A stretch of 64,000 nucleotides of DNA from Ruegeria sp. Alg231-54 (GTDB lineage: Bacteria; Pseudomonadota; Alphaproteobacteria; Rhodobacterales; Rhodobacteraceae): assembly GCF_900143525.1 (NCBI RefSeq), contig NZ_FREZ01000008.1, positions 1 through 64,000 on the forward strand, read 5' to 3'. A program made the position numbers and the translations under genes. Below are positions 25,970-34,324 of the stretch, piece by piece; the first letter of the stretch is position 1; the number at the start of each line of letters is the position of its first letter. Below the pieces are notes generated by a model. It made no database searches and was not told the origin of the DNA. It saw only the letters and a list, made by a program, of their open reading frames with translations.

Positions 25970-27490
25970 TCAGTCCAGAATGCGGAATCGTTTGCGAATT
26001 TCAGCATCCTGTTCGGCGCTCAGGTATTGCGGGTGGTGACTGGCCAGAACTTCTTTGGCGTGATGCCGGGCAGACGACCATGCATCCTTGGCGCCATCGT
26101 TTTGCCAAGTGCGGGGCTCCTGACGGTCGGCGAGTTCAGGGTAAAAGTAATCTCGCTCCATGGCGGCATAGGTCTGTTCGCTGCCCAGAAAATGTCCGTC
26201 ACCCAAGACCGAATGGCAGATGGCGTCAAAGCCCAGGTTTTCCTCGGTCACCTCAATCCCACGCAGCGCGCGATAAGTGTGTGAGTGCATTTCGTTGTCC
26301 AGCACAAACCCCTCGAAGCTTGCCCCTAACAAGGATGCGGTCATGCCCGAGCTTTCATAGATCAGGTTCCCTCCAGCCAGTGCTGCGGCAAGCGATGTCA
26401 TGCCTTTTTCAACGCCGTACTGCGCGTCGATAGCCTTTGCGTCGGTCATGGACGCGGCTACGCCCGAGGGCAGACCTAACCAGTTCGTGAGCTGCGCCGA
26501 GGCCGCGTTCAAAACGGCCGTCTCTCCGCTGCCGCCGGCAAAAGACCCGGTCCTGAGGTCTACGATGAAAGGCCAATTGGAAAACACCATCGGAAATCCG
26601 GGTCTGATCGCGTAGACCATGACAAGGCTCGCCAATGTCTCGGCCAGAGATTGCGCCAAAAACCCAGCCAAAGTTGCCGGGGCCGTGGCGCCGGCCTGCG
26701 CGGCTGTGATGCACGACATGGGGATGTTGTGGGCGACGCATTCATAGACGACATCAACCGCATCTTCCCCATACCGCAGTGGCGAAATCACTGGGCTGAT
26801 ATGAGCTTTCAGAAAGGGACGTTTGGCGAATTCACCCGGCCCTCCGGCGACGATATCCAGTATCTCGACAATGGGGCCGACATGTTCGGCCAGGGTAAAT
26901 GATGTTGCCACTGGTTTGGTCGTATTGCGCACCAGCGCATAGGCGGTGTTGACGTCCAGATCGAATACGTCAGGTACATCTGTGGCCACGCAGCATCGGG
27001 TGAACCAGCTGACATTGGCCAGCGTGTCCTGCAATCGCGTGAAGTCGTGCAAATCCGCCAAGGTAGAGGGGCGATAAAGGCCGCTATCGATGTCCAGCGT
27101 TTGAACGGCGGCGCCACCCGTGCCGAAATACACGCGGTCGCCGCCAACCTCGATCGAGCGGTTTTCGTCCCGGCCATGGAGCACGAAACTCTTGGGGGCT
27201 GTATCGATTGCGCGCTGAACCATTTCACGCGGGAACAGCAACCGGTCTTGCTGACCCGCCTGCGCACCTGCGGCTTTGAGGTCTGCCGCTAATTTGTCTG
27301 GCACGTTTCCCATGCCCAAACGTTCCAACAGCTGCAGTGCTGTATCGTATATCTGTTCGATCTCGCGTTGGCTCAGAGGTTTATAAGCGCCGCCCTTCTG
27401 GCCGGGTGGGCAGGGGTCTACGACCGGTTTGGCTGCTCGCTGGGCATGCCGCGCTTTTCGGCCGCTGCGTTTAGAACCCTCTGATGACAT
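25970..27490 (-). CDS. MttB-family corrinoid methyltransferase, non-pyrrolysine
   Basis: This protein of about 506 residues belongs to the trimethylamine methyltransferase (MttB) superfamily, recognisable from GMGNVPDKLAADLKAAG, ITAAQAGATAPATLAGFLAQ and SSGMTASLLGASFEGFVLDNEMHS. The reading frame has no in-frame amber codon, so it is of the non-pyrrolysine type, whose characterised members demethylate quaternary amines such as glycine betaine or proline betaine and pass the methyl group to a corrinoid protein. No corrinoid carrier or reactivase is encoded nearby. ATG at 27490 is preferred, since AAGGA precedes it; an upstream start adds only 11 residues. It is divergent from a DMGDH-like gene, consistent with stepwise removal of methyl groups from one substrate. 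Confidence 0.85.
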   Translation of the reverse strand: MSSEGSKRSGRKARHAQRAAKPVVDPCPPGQKGGAYKPLSQREIEQIYDTALQLLERLGMGNVPDKLAADLKAAGAQAGQQDRLLFPREMVQRAIDTAPKSFVLHGRDENRSIEVGGDRVYFGTGGAAVQTLDIDSGLYRPSTLADLHDFTRLQDTLANVSWFTRCCVATDVPDVFDLDVNTAYALVRNTTKPVATSFTLAEHVGPIVEILDIVAGGPGEFAKRPFLKAHISPVISPLRYGEDAVDVVYECVAHNIPMSCITAAQAGATAPATLAGFLAQSLAETLASLVMVYAIRPGFPMVFSNWPFIVDLRTGSFAGGSGETAVLNAASAQLTNWLGLPSGVAASMTDAKAIDAQYGVEKGMTSLAAALAGGNLIYESSGMTASLLGASFEGFVLDNEMHSHTYRALRGIEVTEENLGFDAICHSVLGDGHFLGSEQTYAAMERDYFYPELADRQEPRTWQNDGAKDAWSSARHHAKEVLASHHPQYLSAEQDAEIRKRFRILD

Positions 27491-27675
27491 CCGGTCCAAT
27501 TCCTTTTTACCACTTTCCTGCACCGTAAGGGGCGGAACATCCCAGCATCAAAGGCGAATTGCCTTTTTCAGAATCCGAAATCGTAGTTTCGATTTTCCTG
27601 CACCCGCATTTGCGCAGTTGTCGCCTAAGCCTTTTCTTCCGCAAAACTTGGACGAAATCTTACGGAGCAAAGCCA

Positions 27676-30111
27676 ATGAAGTCGCGTACCAAAGTCGTTG
27701 TGATAGGTGGCGGCATCGCCGGATGTTCGACCCTCTATCATTTGACGCAAGAGGGGTGGATCGACGTGGTGCTGGTCGAACGGAACGAATTGACCTCGGG
27801 CACGACATGGCATTCGGCCGCGCAGGTGACGAACTTTGGCATGAACCAGACGATGGTGGGCCTAAAAACGCACTCGATCCAATTGTACAAGGAGTTAGCC
27901 GACGATCCGGATTATCCGATCAACTACCACCACGGGGATGGGGGGATACGCCTCGCCAACACCGAAGGCCAGATGCAGGGCTATCGCCACTTTGCATCCA
28001 TGGCGCGGGGTATGGATGTGCACTTCGAGGTGATTGACGCGGACGAATGCGCCCGCCGCCACCCTCTGATTTCAACCGACAACCTGATCGGCGGGCTGTG
28101 GGACCCCTTGGACGGCGATATTGACCCCGCTCAGTTGTGTCAGGCATTGGCGCGCCGGGCGCGCAAGGCAGGGGCAGAGGTTTATCGGAATACACCAGTG
28201 ACTGGTCTGGTGCAGCACGCCGACGACACCTGGACTGTGCAGACCGAGCATGGTGACATCGATTGCGACATCGTGGTCAACGCCTGCGGATATCGCGTCA
28301 ACGAAGTCGGCGCAATGATGGGCGTTCATCATCCTGTTTCGTCGATGGAGCACCAGTACTTCCTGACCGAAGAGATACAAGCGATACGCGACGCGGGTCA
28401 CCGGATGCCGCTGCTGCGTTGTCCGATCAGCGACTATTATTGCCGGCAGGAAAAAAACGGCCTGTTGCTCGGGTTTTACGAACAGGACTGCAAGAGCTGG
28501 GGTATGGACGGGATTGATCCGAACTTTGTGAACGCCCTTTGCCCCGACGATCTGGATCGCGTGACGGACGTGTTGGAGGGCGCATTCGCGCGGATGCCAG
28601 CGCTGATGGAGGTTGGTATTCACACGGTGGTCAATGGGCCGATTACTTATACGATCGACGGGGCTCCGCTGGTGGGTCCAATCCCTGGCAAACGCAACGC
28701 CTTTTGTATCATTGGCCTGCGCGCAGGTCTGGGCGAAGGGGGCGGGCATGGGTGGCTGCTGGCCCAGCAGATCGTGCATGGTGAGGCTTGTTACGATACG
28801 TGGTGCCTCGACCCCCGGCGGTTCACTGGCCATGCAAATGTCGAATTGACCGCGCTCAAGGCCATCGAAGATTATCAAAACGAATTCCGGTTCCACTTTC
28901 CGCATGAACATCGCCCAGCAGGGCGTCCCGCCAAGACCACACCTCTGACACCGGTGCTGGCGGCGGAAGGGGCCGAGTTCACCGTGGTCAATGGGTGGGA
29001 GAGGGTGGATTATTTCAAACCCTCGCCGGAGTTCACGCCGACGCATAGTTTCGGTTTTGACGAAACATTTGACGTGGTAGCCGCTGAGGTTCGGAATGTG
29101 CAATCGGGTGTTGGACTGGCCGAGGTGAACGGGTTCAATCGGATCGAAATCACTGGAAACGACCGGCATGCTTTTCTGGACCGGATGTTCTGCGGGCTTG
29201 TGACCCGGCGCGAGGGGCGTGTTGGGCTAGGATACCTGCTGAACCATCGTGGTATGATCAAAGCAGAGGCTACTGTCGCCAATCTACCGGCCAGCGACCG
29301 GGGGGAGGCGCGCGTCTGGTATGGCTCAGCCGCAGCAAGCGAATTTCATGACATGGATTGGCTACGCCAGCACATGCGAAGCGATGAAGACGTTCATTTG
29401 CGCAGTTTGACAAATGATCAAACCATATTGGTGCTCGCTGGCCCGAAGGCGCGAGACGTCTTATCGGCCTGCGCCCGAGGGGATTGGTCGGCTGAGGCTT
29501 TCCCATGGCTCAGTGTGCGCGAGTGCTTTGTTGGCATCGCCCCGGCTACGGTCATGAACCTTAGCTTTTCCGGTGAATTGGCTTATGAGATACACGTGCC
29601 CAACGCCTCGCTCTACGCGGCCTATCTGGCGTTACGGCAAGCAGGTGAGGCGCAAGGGTTGAAACTGTTCGGAGCGCGGGCTGTTGAATCGATGCGGATG
29701 GAGAAGAGCTTTCTTCATTGGAAAGCAGACCTGATCACTGAGTTCGATCCGTTTGAAACCGGATTGGACAGGTTCGTCCGATTGAATAAGGGTGATTTTG
29801 TCGGGCGCGACGCGTTGATGAAACGGCAATCGGAAGGTCCTCGCAAAAAGCTTGCCGCACTTCGGGTCTCCTCGACCCTGGGTCCTGCACATCCCGGAGC
29901 GTCCTTGATGCAGGGGGATCAGGTGGTAGGCACCGTCACGTCAGGCGAATGGGGGCACCGCACCGGGCTGAACCTAGCGCATGCATTTGTCGACCCCGTC
30001 TACACGGATATAGGCTCCGAAATGGAATTGGACAGCTGCGGGCAGAGGGTGCACGCAACGGTCATTCCGCCATGCCCATATGACCCGGGCTTTGACCGGA
30101 TGAAGGCGTAA
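27676..30111 (+). CDS. FAD-dependent dimethylglycine/sarcosine dehydrogenase-like enzyme with GcvT domain
   Basis: This 811-residue protein has an N-terminal FAD domain (VVVIGGGIAGCSTLYHL at about 7-23, and TTWHSAAQ, where His is the usual covalent FAD attachment site of DMGDH enzymes). A linker and a C-terminal aminomethyltransferase (GcvT-like) domain follow from about residue 440 (FKPSPEFTPTHSF onward, then a conserved DRMFCGLV region). It oxidises an N-methyl group of a secondary or tertiary amine; the folate domain captures the formaldehyde unit as methylene-tetrahydrofolate. ATG at 27676 has GGAG 9 bases upstream. The nearest relatives are dimethylglycine and sarcosine dehydrogenases, but substrate cannot be told apart by eye. 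Confidence 0.87.
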   Translation: MKSRTKVVVIGGGIAGCSTLYHLTQEGWIDVVLVERNELTSGTTWHSAAQVTNFGMNQTMVGLKTHSIQLYKELADDPDYPINYHHGDGGIRLANTEGQMQGYRHFASMARGMDVHFEVIDADECARRHPLISTDNLIGGLWDPLDGDIDPAQLCQALARRARKAGAEVYRNTPVTGLVQHADDTWTVQTEHGDIDCDIVVNACGYRVNEVGAMMGVHHPVSSMEHQYFLTEEIQAIRDAGHRMPLLRCPISDYYCRQEKNGLLLGFYEQDCKSWGMDGIDPNFVNALCPDDLDRVTDVLEGAFARMPALMEVGIHTVVNGPITYTIDGAPLVGPIPGKRNAFCIIGLRAGLGEGGGHGWLLAQQIVHGEACYDTWCLDPRRFTGHANVELTALKAIEDYQNEFRFHFPHEHRPAGRPAKTTPLTPVLAAEGAEFTVVNGWERVDYFKPSPEFTPTHSFGFDETFDVVAAEVRNVQSGVGLAEVNGFNRIEITGNDRHAFLDRMFCGLVTRREGRVGLGYLLNHRGMIKAEATVANLPASDRGEARVWYGSAAASEFHDMDWLRQHMRSDEDVHLRSLTNDQTILVLAGPKARDVLSACARGDWSAEAFPWLSVRECFVGIAPATVMNLSFSGELAYEIHVPNASLYAAYLALRQAGEAQGLKLFGARAVESMRMEKSFLHWKADLITEFDPFETGLDRFVRLNKGDFVGRDALMKRQSEGPRKKLAALRVSSTLGPAHPGASLMQGDQVVGTVTSGEWGHRTGLNLAHAFVDPVYTDIGSEMELDSCGQRVHATVIPPCPYDPGFDRMKA

Positions 30112-30200
30112 GCCTGAACCCAAAGTCAAATTCAGCATTGCCGTGCGGTCAAATCTTTGCTTGGCTAGTTTCGAGCAAATCGAAACAATGATTGGCACCC

Positions 30201-31172
30201 ATGTCCAAATCGCTGAGCCTGAGATGGTTGGAAATCTTCCAATTGATCGCCAAATCCGGATCGATCCAACAGGTCGCGTCCGAAACGGGTCTGTCGATCA
30301 GCACAGTCTCGAACCACCTGCGCAGCTTGGAAAACACGCTTGGTATCGAGCTGGTCGATCATGGGCGCAGACCCATGGGCCTGACGCCCGCGGGCGAGGT
30401 CTTTGCGCGGTACGTCCGCGACGGTTTGACTGTTCTAAAACGCGGCGAGGCCGAAATCCGAACGGGCAATTGGCAACATGCGACCGACTTGCGATTGGCG
30501 CTTATTGACGATTTCGACAACCAGATCGCGCCTGATATGGTCCGGTTTCTGGCGCAGGCATTGCCACGCTGCAATTTTCGTCACTATACGCGTCCCAGCC
30601 ACGAAATCCTCTCCAAGCTACAGGAACACAAACTGGATGTGGGCGTTGCCACCCGACCACCGGGACGAACCGAAGGGTTGATCGAGTACCCATTGATGCG
30701 CGACCCGTTTTTGGTCGTGCTTCCCAACAGTTTTGAAGGGGCGCCCGAAGAGTTGTTTCACCCGGACGCGGATCTACCCCTGTTGCGATATTCTCGGGAC
30801 TACGTGATCGGGAAGCAAATCGAGATCCAGCTGGCGCGTAGCAAGTTCAGCTTGCCGAACAGGTTCGAACTGGAATGCAACCAGTCGATCATCGGTTTGG
30901 TAGCCCAGGGTAGCGGTTGGGCGATCACAACGGCCGCCTGTTTTCATCGGACTCAGCGGTTCCATAACAGCGTCAAAGCAATGCCGTTTCCCGGCAGAAA
31001 TTTCGTGCGAACCGTGTCGCTGTTCACGACCGAAGTGTATCCCGTGACGACCTCGGAATTGATCCAGAAAGTTATGGTGAAACTGATCCGGCAACATTTT
31101 ACGCGCCCAATGTGCGCCAAGCATCCTTGGTTGAAAGACGATTTCCGCACGATGGAGGGGGAGGCGGCTTAG
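30201..31172 (+). CDS. LysR-family transcriptional regulator
   Basis: This protein of about 323 residues has a LysR winged helix-turn-helix (SLRWLEIFQLIAKSGSIQQV, then ASETGLSISTVSNHLRSLE) and an effector domain. ATG at 30201 is preferred over a TTG nine bases earlier, since MSKSLSLRWLE is the usual kind of start. It lies 89 bp downstream of the DMGDH-like gene on the same strand and overlaps the LacI regulator gene tail to tail by 4 bases. It probably controls the methylated-amine genes (DMGDH and perhaps mttB), but an operator was not pinned down. Confidence 0.83.
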   Translation: MSKSLSLRWLEIFQLIAKSGSIQQVASETGLSISTVSNHLRSLENTLGIELVDHGRRPMGLTPAGEVFARYVRDGLTVLKRGEAEIRTGNWQHATDLRLALIDDFDNQIAPDMVRFLAQALPRCNFRHYTRPSHEILSKLQEHKLDVGVATRPPGRTEGLIEYPLMRDPFLVVLPNSFEGAPEELFHPDADLPLLRYSRDYVIGKQIEIQLARSKFSLPNRFELECNQSIIGLVAQGSGWAITTAACFHRTQRFHNSVKAMPFPGRNFVRTVSLFTTEVYPVTTSELIQKVMVKLIRQHFTRPMCAKHPWLKDDFRTMEGEAA

Positions 31173-32194
31173 CCCGACGCGGGCTTACCAAGCGACGGTC
31201 GATTTACAATTCTCGTCGCCAGTTGTTCGCCAGTCCCTGCGGTTTGGTTTTCGACCATCTCAATCAATTGCAGGGCTGCTTTATGCCCCATTTCACGGTG
31301 GGGGACATGCACTGTGGTCAGAGCCGGGGAGACGATCCGGGCCAGTTCGATATCATCGAAGCCCGTGATCGAAACATCGCCGGGTACATCGAGCCCCATT
31401 TTTTGCGCCTGTCGCAAAGCACCAACGGCTAACACGTCATTACCACACAGGATTGCTGTCGGCGGCGTGGCGGCGTTCATCAGGTCGTTAAAGGCTTTGG
31501 CGCCGTTTTCGATTTCATACGACGTTTCGATAACGGTCAGATTGTTGGCCTCAAGCCCACGATCAGCGACTGCTTCTCGGATGCCCTGAACCCTGAGACG
31601 GGCGCGGTCATTTCCGTCAACGCGAGCCGAGATCACGCCGATCCGCGTGTGCCCCAACCCAATAACGTGACTGGCGAGGTCGAACATCGCCGCGCGATTG
31701 TCAAAGCCGACCGAAGGCAGTTTGGAGTCCGGCAGATAAGACCAGGCGACCAAAGCAGGAATATTGCGCTGGTCCAGAAAGTCATAGATCTCGGGATCGC
31801 GGTCATGCCCGATTAGCAGCAACCCGTCAGCACCACGCGCAATCAAGGTCCGGATTTGTTCTTCTTCGATTTCCGGTTTGTAGGCCGAACTTGAAACCAA
31901 AAGCGTATAGCCGCGCTGATGCAGTTCCTCCTGAAATGCCTGAAGGCCCCGCGCAAAAATCGCGTTTTCCATGGTTGGAATGATCGCGCCGACGGTGAAC
32001 GACCGCTTGGCCGCCATTACACGGGCTGCAAAGTTTGGCGTGTACCCAAGCGCATCAACCGCGGACTGCACGCGTTCACGGGTAGCTTTGACCACCCGGT
32101 CCGGACTGTTGAGGCAGCGCGACACAGTGGCCGTCGAAACACCTGCCATTTTTGCCACATCATCCAGTGTCGGCGCCGACCGGGATTTCGCCAT
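31169..32194 (-). CDS. LacI-family regulator of the DHPS operon
   Basis: This protein of about 341 residues has the LacI DNA-binding domain with hinge helix (LDDVAKMAGVSTATVSRCLN, then a ligand domain with GAIIPTMENAIFARGLQAF and PTAILCGNDVLAVGAL). ATG at 32194 is favoured over a TTG two codons earlier. It is divergent from the hps TRAP/dehydrogenase operon. The intergenic region carries two AAGCGCTT-centred operators, the exact type of site bound by LacI proteins. The gene is therefore the likely repressor of DHPS uptake and breakdown, with DHPS or a product as inducer. It is the one clear regulator physically attached to the operon. Confidence 0.87.
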   Translation of the reverse strand: MAKSRSAPTLDDVAKMAGVSTATVSRCLNSPDRVVKATRERVQSAVDALGYTPNFAARVMAAKRSFTVGAIIPTMENAIFARGLQAFQEELHQRGYTLLVSSSAYKPEIEEEQIRTLIARGADGLLLIGHDRDPEIYDFLDQRNIPALVAWSYLPDSKLPSVGFDNRAAMFDLASHVIGLGHTRIGVISARVDGNDRARLRVQGIREAVADRGLEANNLTVIETSYEIENGAKAFNDLMNAATPPTAILCGNDVLAVGALRQAQKMGLDVPGDVSITGFDDIELARIVSPALTTVHVPHREMGHKAALQLIEMVENQTAGTGEQLATRIVNRPSLGKPASG

Positions 32195-32260
32195 TTCCAA
32201 ACTCGCAATTTGCTTTTGCTGATAACTCTAAACTCAACTGCGGTGAGAGGGAAGCAATTA

Positions 32261-32295
32261 TGTAAGCGCTTGCATTTTGCATGCAAGCGCTTACA
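32261..32295. promoter_or_regulatory. Tandem LacI-type operators upstream of the hps operon
   Basis: Two 14-bp sites, TGTAAGCGCTTGCA (32261-32274) and TGCAAGCGCTTACA (32282-32295), face each other as an inverted pair. Each is centred on AAGCGCTT. Their starts are 21 bp apart, two helical turns, so two repressor dimers would sit on the same face of the DNA. They lie between the divergent lacI-type gene and the hps operon. Confidence 0.8.
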
Positions 32296-32333
32296 AATGA
32301 CGTTGGGCCGAATCTGAAAAGGGAGTCCAAGAG

Positions 32334-32519
32334 ATGTTTCTGGCTGCGTCCGCACTCGTGTTTGCCGTCTATTTTGCGAACGTGGCGTTGGGGGCTTTTG
32401 CAAACAGCGCCTTTCTTGGTGACGTCGGAGAGATGTTGGTTCTGTTCGCGGCGTCGATCCTGTTCGTTGTCGCAATTCTAAAAAGGGAAGCTGTCCGCGA
32501 CGCAAAAAAGGATGGCTGA
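32334..32519 (+). CDS. Small two-helix membrane protein at the head of the hps operon
   Basis: This 61-residue protein has two hydrophobic helices (about residues 2-24 and 28-49) and a basic, charged tail (LKREAVRDAKKDG), so the C-terminus is expected on the cytoplasmic side. Translation is well supported by a good ribosome site, AAAAGGGAGTCC, before ATG at 32334. It lies between the operators and the TRAP binding-protein gene, 24 bp upstream of the latter, as the first gene of the transcript. I do not recognise the family. Its position suggests an accessory part of the TRAP transporter or a small regulator of it, but that is inference from location. Confidence 0.7.
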   Translation: MFLAASALVFAVYFANVALGAFANSAFLGDVGEMLVLFAASILFVVAILKREAVRDAKKDG

Positions 32520-32543
32520 ATTTTTTGCTTGGGAGGGCACTAA

Positions 32544-33689
32544 ATGAAAAACGACAGAAATGAACTGGCGTCCGTCGAACGCCGTAATTTCCTGAAGCTC
32601 AGCGCCAGTGGGTCATTCACTGCAGCGCTGGTCGCAGGTGCAGGCGGCGTCCTTTGGTCGTCCGAGGCCGTGGCGCAGACAGCCAAAGAAGAAAGTGAGC
32701 GTGAAAAGGCCGCCGATCATGTCATGACGGTCGCGACCGCATATGTACTGGGCGCGTCACGTAGCTATCCGATCATGCAGCTTGATCTGAAAGAAAACAT
32801 CCAGAACGCGACGAACGGCAAGGTGTACGTCAAACTTGCGCCGGGTGGTCAGCTGGGTGCCGGTGGTGCATTGGTGCAGAAAGTGCAGGGCGGAACCATT
32901 CAGGCGGCGCAGCATTCGCTGTCCAACTTCGCCCCGTTCGCGTCGACAGTAGACCTTATCAATATGCCGTACCTGTGCGGCTCGAACCAGCGGTTCACCA
33001 ACCTTGTGCATTCCGACACATGGCAGAACGAAGTACACCCGAAAGTCGAAGCAGCCGGCTTCAAGGCCCTGTTCTATGTGGTGATCGACCCGCGCGTCGT
33101 TGCCGTGCGTCAGGGTGGTAATGCCATCATCACGCCGGGTGACATGAGCGGCGTGAAGTTCCGCGTGCCCGGCTCGAAAATGCTGCAGCAGTACTACCGC
33201 ATGGTCGGCGCGAACCCGACACCTGTTGCCTGGGGTGAGACCCCATCGGCGATCAAACAGGGTGTTGCGGATGCGCTCGATCCGTCGGTCGGAGCGCTGT
33301 ATGTGTTTGGCTTCAAGGACATCCTCAGCCACGTGACCTTTACGCAGGCCGTTCCGGACAGCCAGGTTTATTCGTGTAACCTCGAATGGTTCAATTCGAT
33401 GCCGCCGGACGTTCAGGAAGGCATCATGTGGGGTTCGGAAATGACCAGCCATCAGAACCTTTCCAAAGTTCCCTCGGCCCGTGCCTTTGCCATGGCCGAA
33501 CTGAACAAGGCCGGAGTGGAATTCCATTCGCTCAACGCGGATCAACTGGCTGAATGGGAAAGTGTCGGCGGCTACCAAAACGCCGATTGGGATCCGTTCA
33601 AGACAGAGTTGGCCGGGTCGATGGACGCATTTGAGAAACTTGTCGAGGCGGCCGGGACGCAAGGCAAGTACTACGTCCACGACGCATGA
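32544..33689 (+). CDS. hpsK: TRAP transporter substrate-binding protein (DctP family), probable DHPS-binding protein
   Basis: This 381-residue periplasmic protein has an unusual twin-arginine signal (ERRNFLKLSASGSFTAALVA, about residues 13-32), so it may be exported folded through Tat. The DctP fold follows, with KVYVKLAPGGQLGAGGALVQKVQGG and the conserved Arg region GDMSGVKFRVPGSK that contacts the acid group. It is co-transcribed with DctQ and DctM subunits and hpsNOP, so by analogy with Roseovarius nubinhibens it binds 2,3-dihydroxypropane-1-sulfonate. That substrate is inferred from the pathway genes, not from the binding residues. Confidence 0.83.
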   Translation: MKNDRNELASVERRNFLKLSASGSFTAALVAGAGGVLWSSEAVAQTAKEESEREKAADHVMTVATAYVLGASRSYPIMQLDLKENIQNATNGKVYVKLAPGGQLGAGGALVQKVQGGTIQAAQHSLSNFAPFASTVDLINMPYLCGSNQRFTNLVHSDTWQNEVHPKVEAAGFKALFYVVIDPRVVAVRQGGNAIITPGDMSGVKFRVPGSKMLQQYYRMVGANPTPVAWGETPSAIKQGVADALDPSVGALYVFGFKDILSHVTFTQAVPDSQVYSCNLEWFNSMPPDVQEGIMWGSEMTSHQNLSKVPSARAFAMAELNKAGVEFHSLNADQLAEWESVGGYQNADWDPFKTELAGSMDAFEKLVEAAGTQGKYYVHDA

Positions 33690-33734
33690 CCTAAACCGGC
33701 GGGCGTCTTTTAGACGTCCGCAATCACTCAACAG

Positions 33735-33779
33735 CAGTCAGGCCTGAAAGGGCCCGAAACAGAAGGCCGCGCCTGACTG
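33735..33779 (+). other. Hairpin between hpsK and hpsL
   Basis: A perfect 9-bp inverted repeat, CAGTCAGGC (33735-33743) and GCCTGACTG (33771-33779), occupies the 111-bp gap between the binding-protein gene and the small permease gene. It lacks a T tract, so it is not a standard terminator. It may protect the 3' end of hpsK mRNA and allow more binding protein than membrane subunits. Confidence 0.55.
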
Positions 33780-33800
33780 TTCTGTCGCCGAGGGAACACG

Positions 33801-34313
33801 ATGACCTTACTCCGAAATATTGATCGCAACGCCGAGCGCTGGCTGCTGCTGGTGTTCTACGTGATGCTGGTCATCACCATGGCCATCGAGGTTCTGCGGC
33901 GCGAGATATTCGCTTATTCCTCGATCTGGGGAGAAGAAATCGTCCGGTATTCCTTCATCTATTTGGCCTGGATCGGTGCCGCGGCAGCGGTCAAGGAACG
34001 GGCGCATATCCGGATTGATGTCGTCATGCATTACCTTGGGCCGCGTCCCAAGGCCCTGCTGTACATCTTTGGCGATCTTGTGATGTTCGCCGTCGCTGTG
34101 ATCGCGCTTTACTGGTCATATGAGGCGGTTCACGTCTCAGCCAAGTTCGGGTCAGTGACTGATGGCCTCCGGGTGTCCAAAGTCTGGTTCCTGATGGCGG
34201 TGCCGACCGGCTTTGCGCTGATGATCTGGCGCCTGATCCAATCGTTTATGCGTGACATCAAATCCCTTCGCGACGGCACGCCCGTCTTCGAAGGTGACAA
34301 GCTGTTTGACTGA
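33801..34313 (+). CDS. hpsL: TRAP transporter small permease (DctQ family)
   Basis: This 170-residue inner-membrane protein has four transmembrane helices and the DctQ family signature around residues 35-75 (SIWGEEIVRYSFIYLAWIGA, AAAVKERAHIRIDVV). It forms the small membrane subunit that supports DctM. ATG at 33801 follows GAGGGAAC. It is 11 bp from hpsM and shares the operon with the binding protein and the DHPS dehydrogenases, so its cargo is probably DHPS. Confidence 0.88.
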   Translation: MTLLRNIDRNAERWLLLVFYVMLVITMAIEVLRREIFAYSSIWGEEIVRYSFIYLAWIGAAAAVKERAHIRIDVVMHYLGPRPKALLYIFGDLVMFAVAVIALYWSYEAVHVSAKFGSVTDGLRVSKVWFLMAVPTGFALMIWRLIQSFMRDIKSLRDGTPVFEGDKLFD

Positions 34314-34324
34314 GGGGATCTGAG

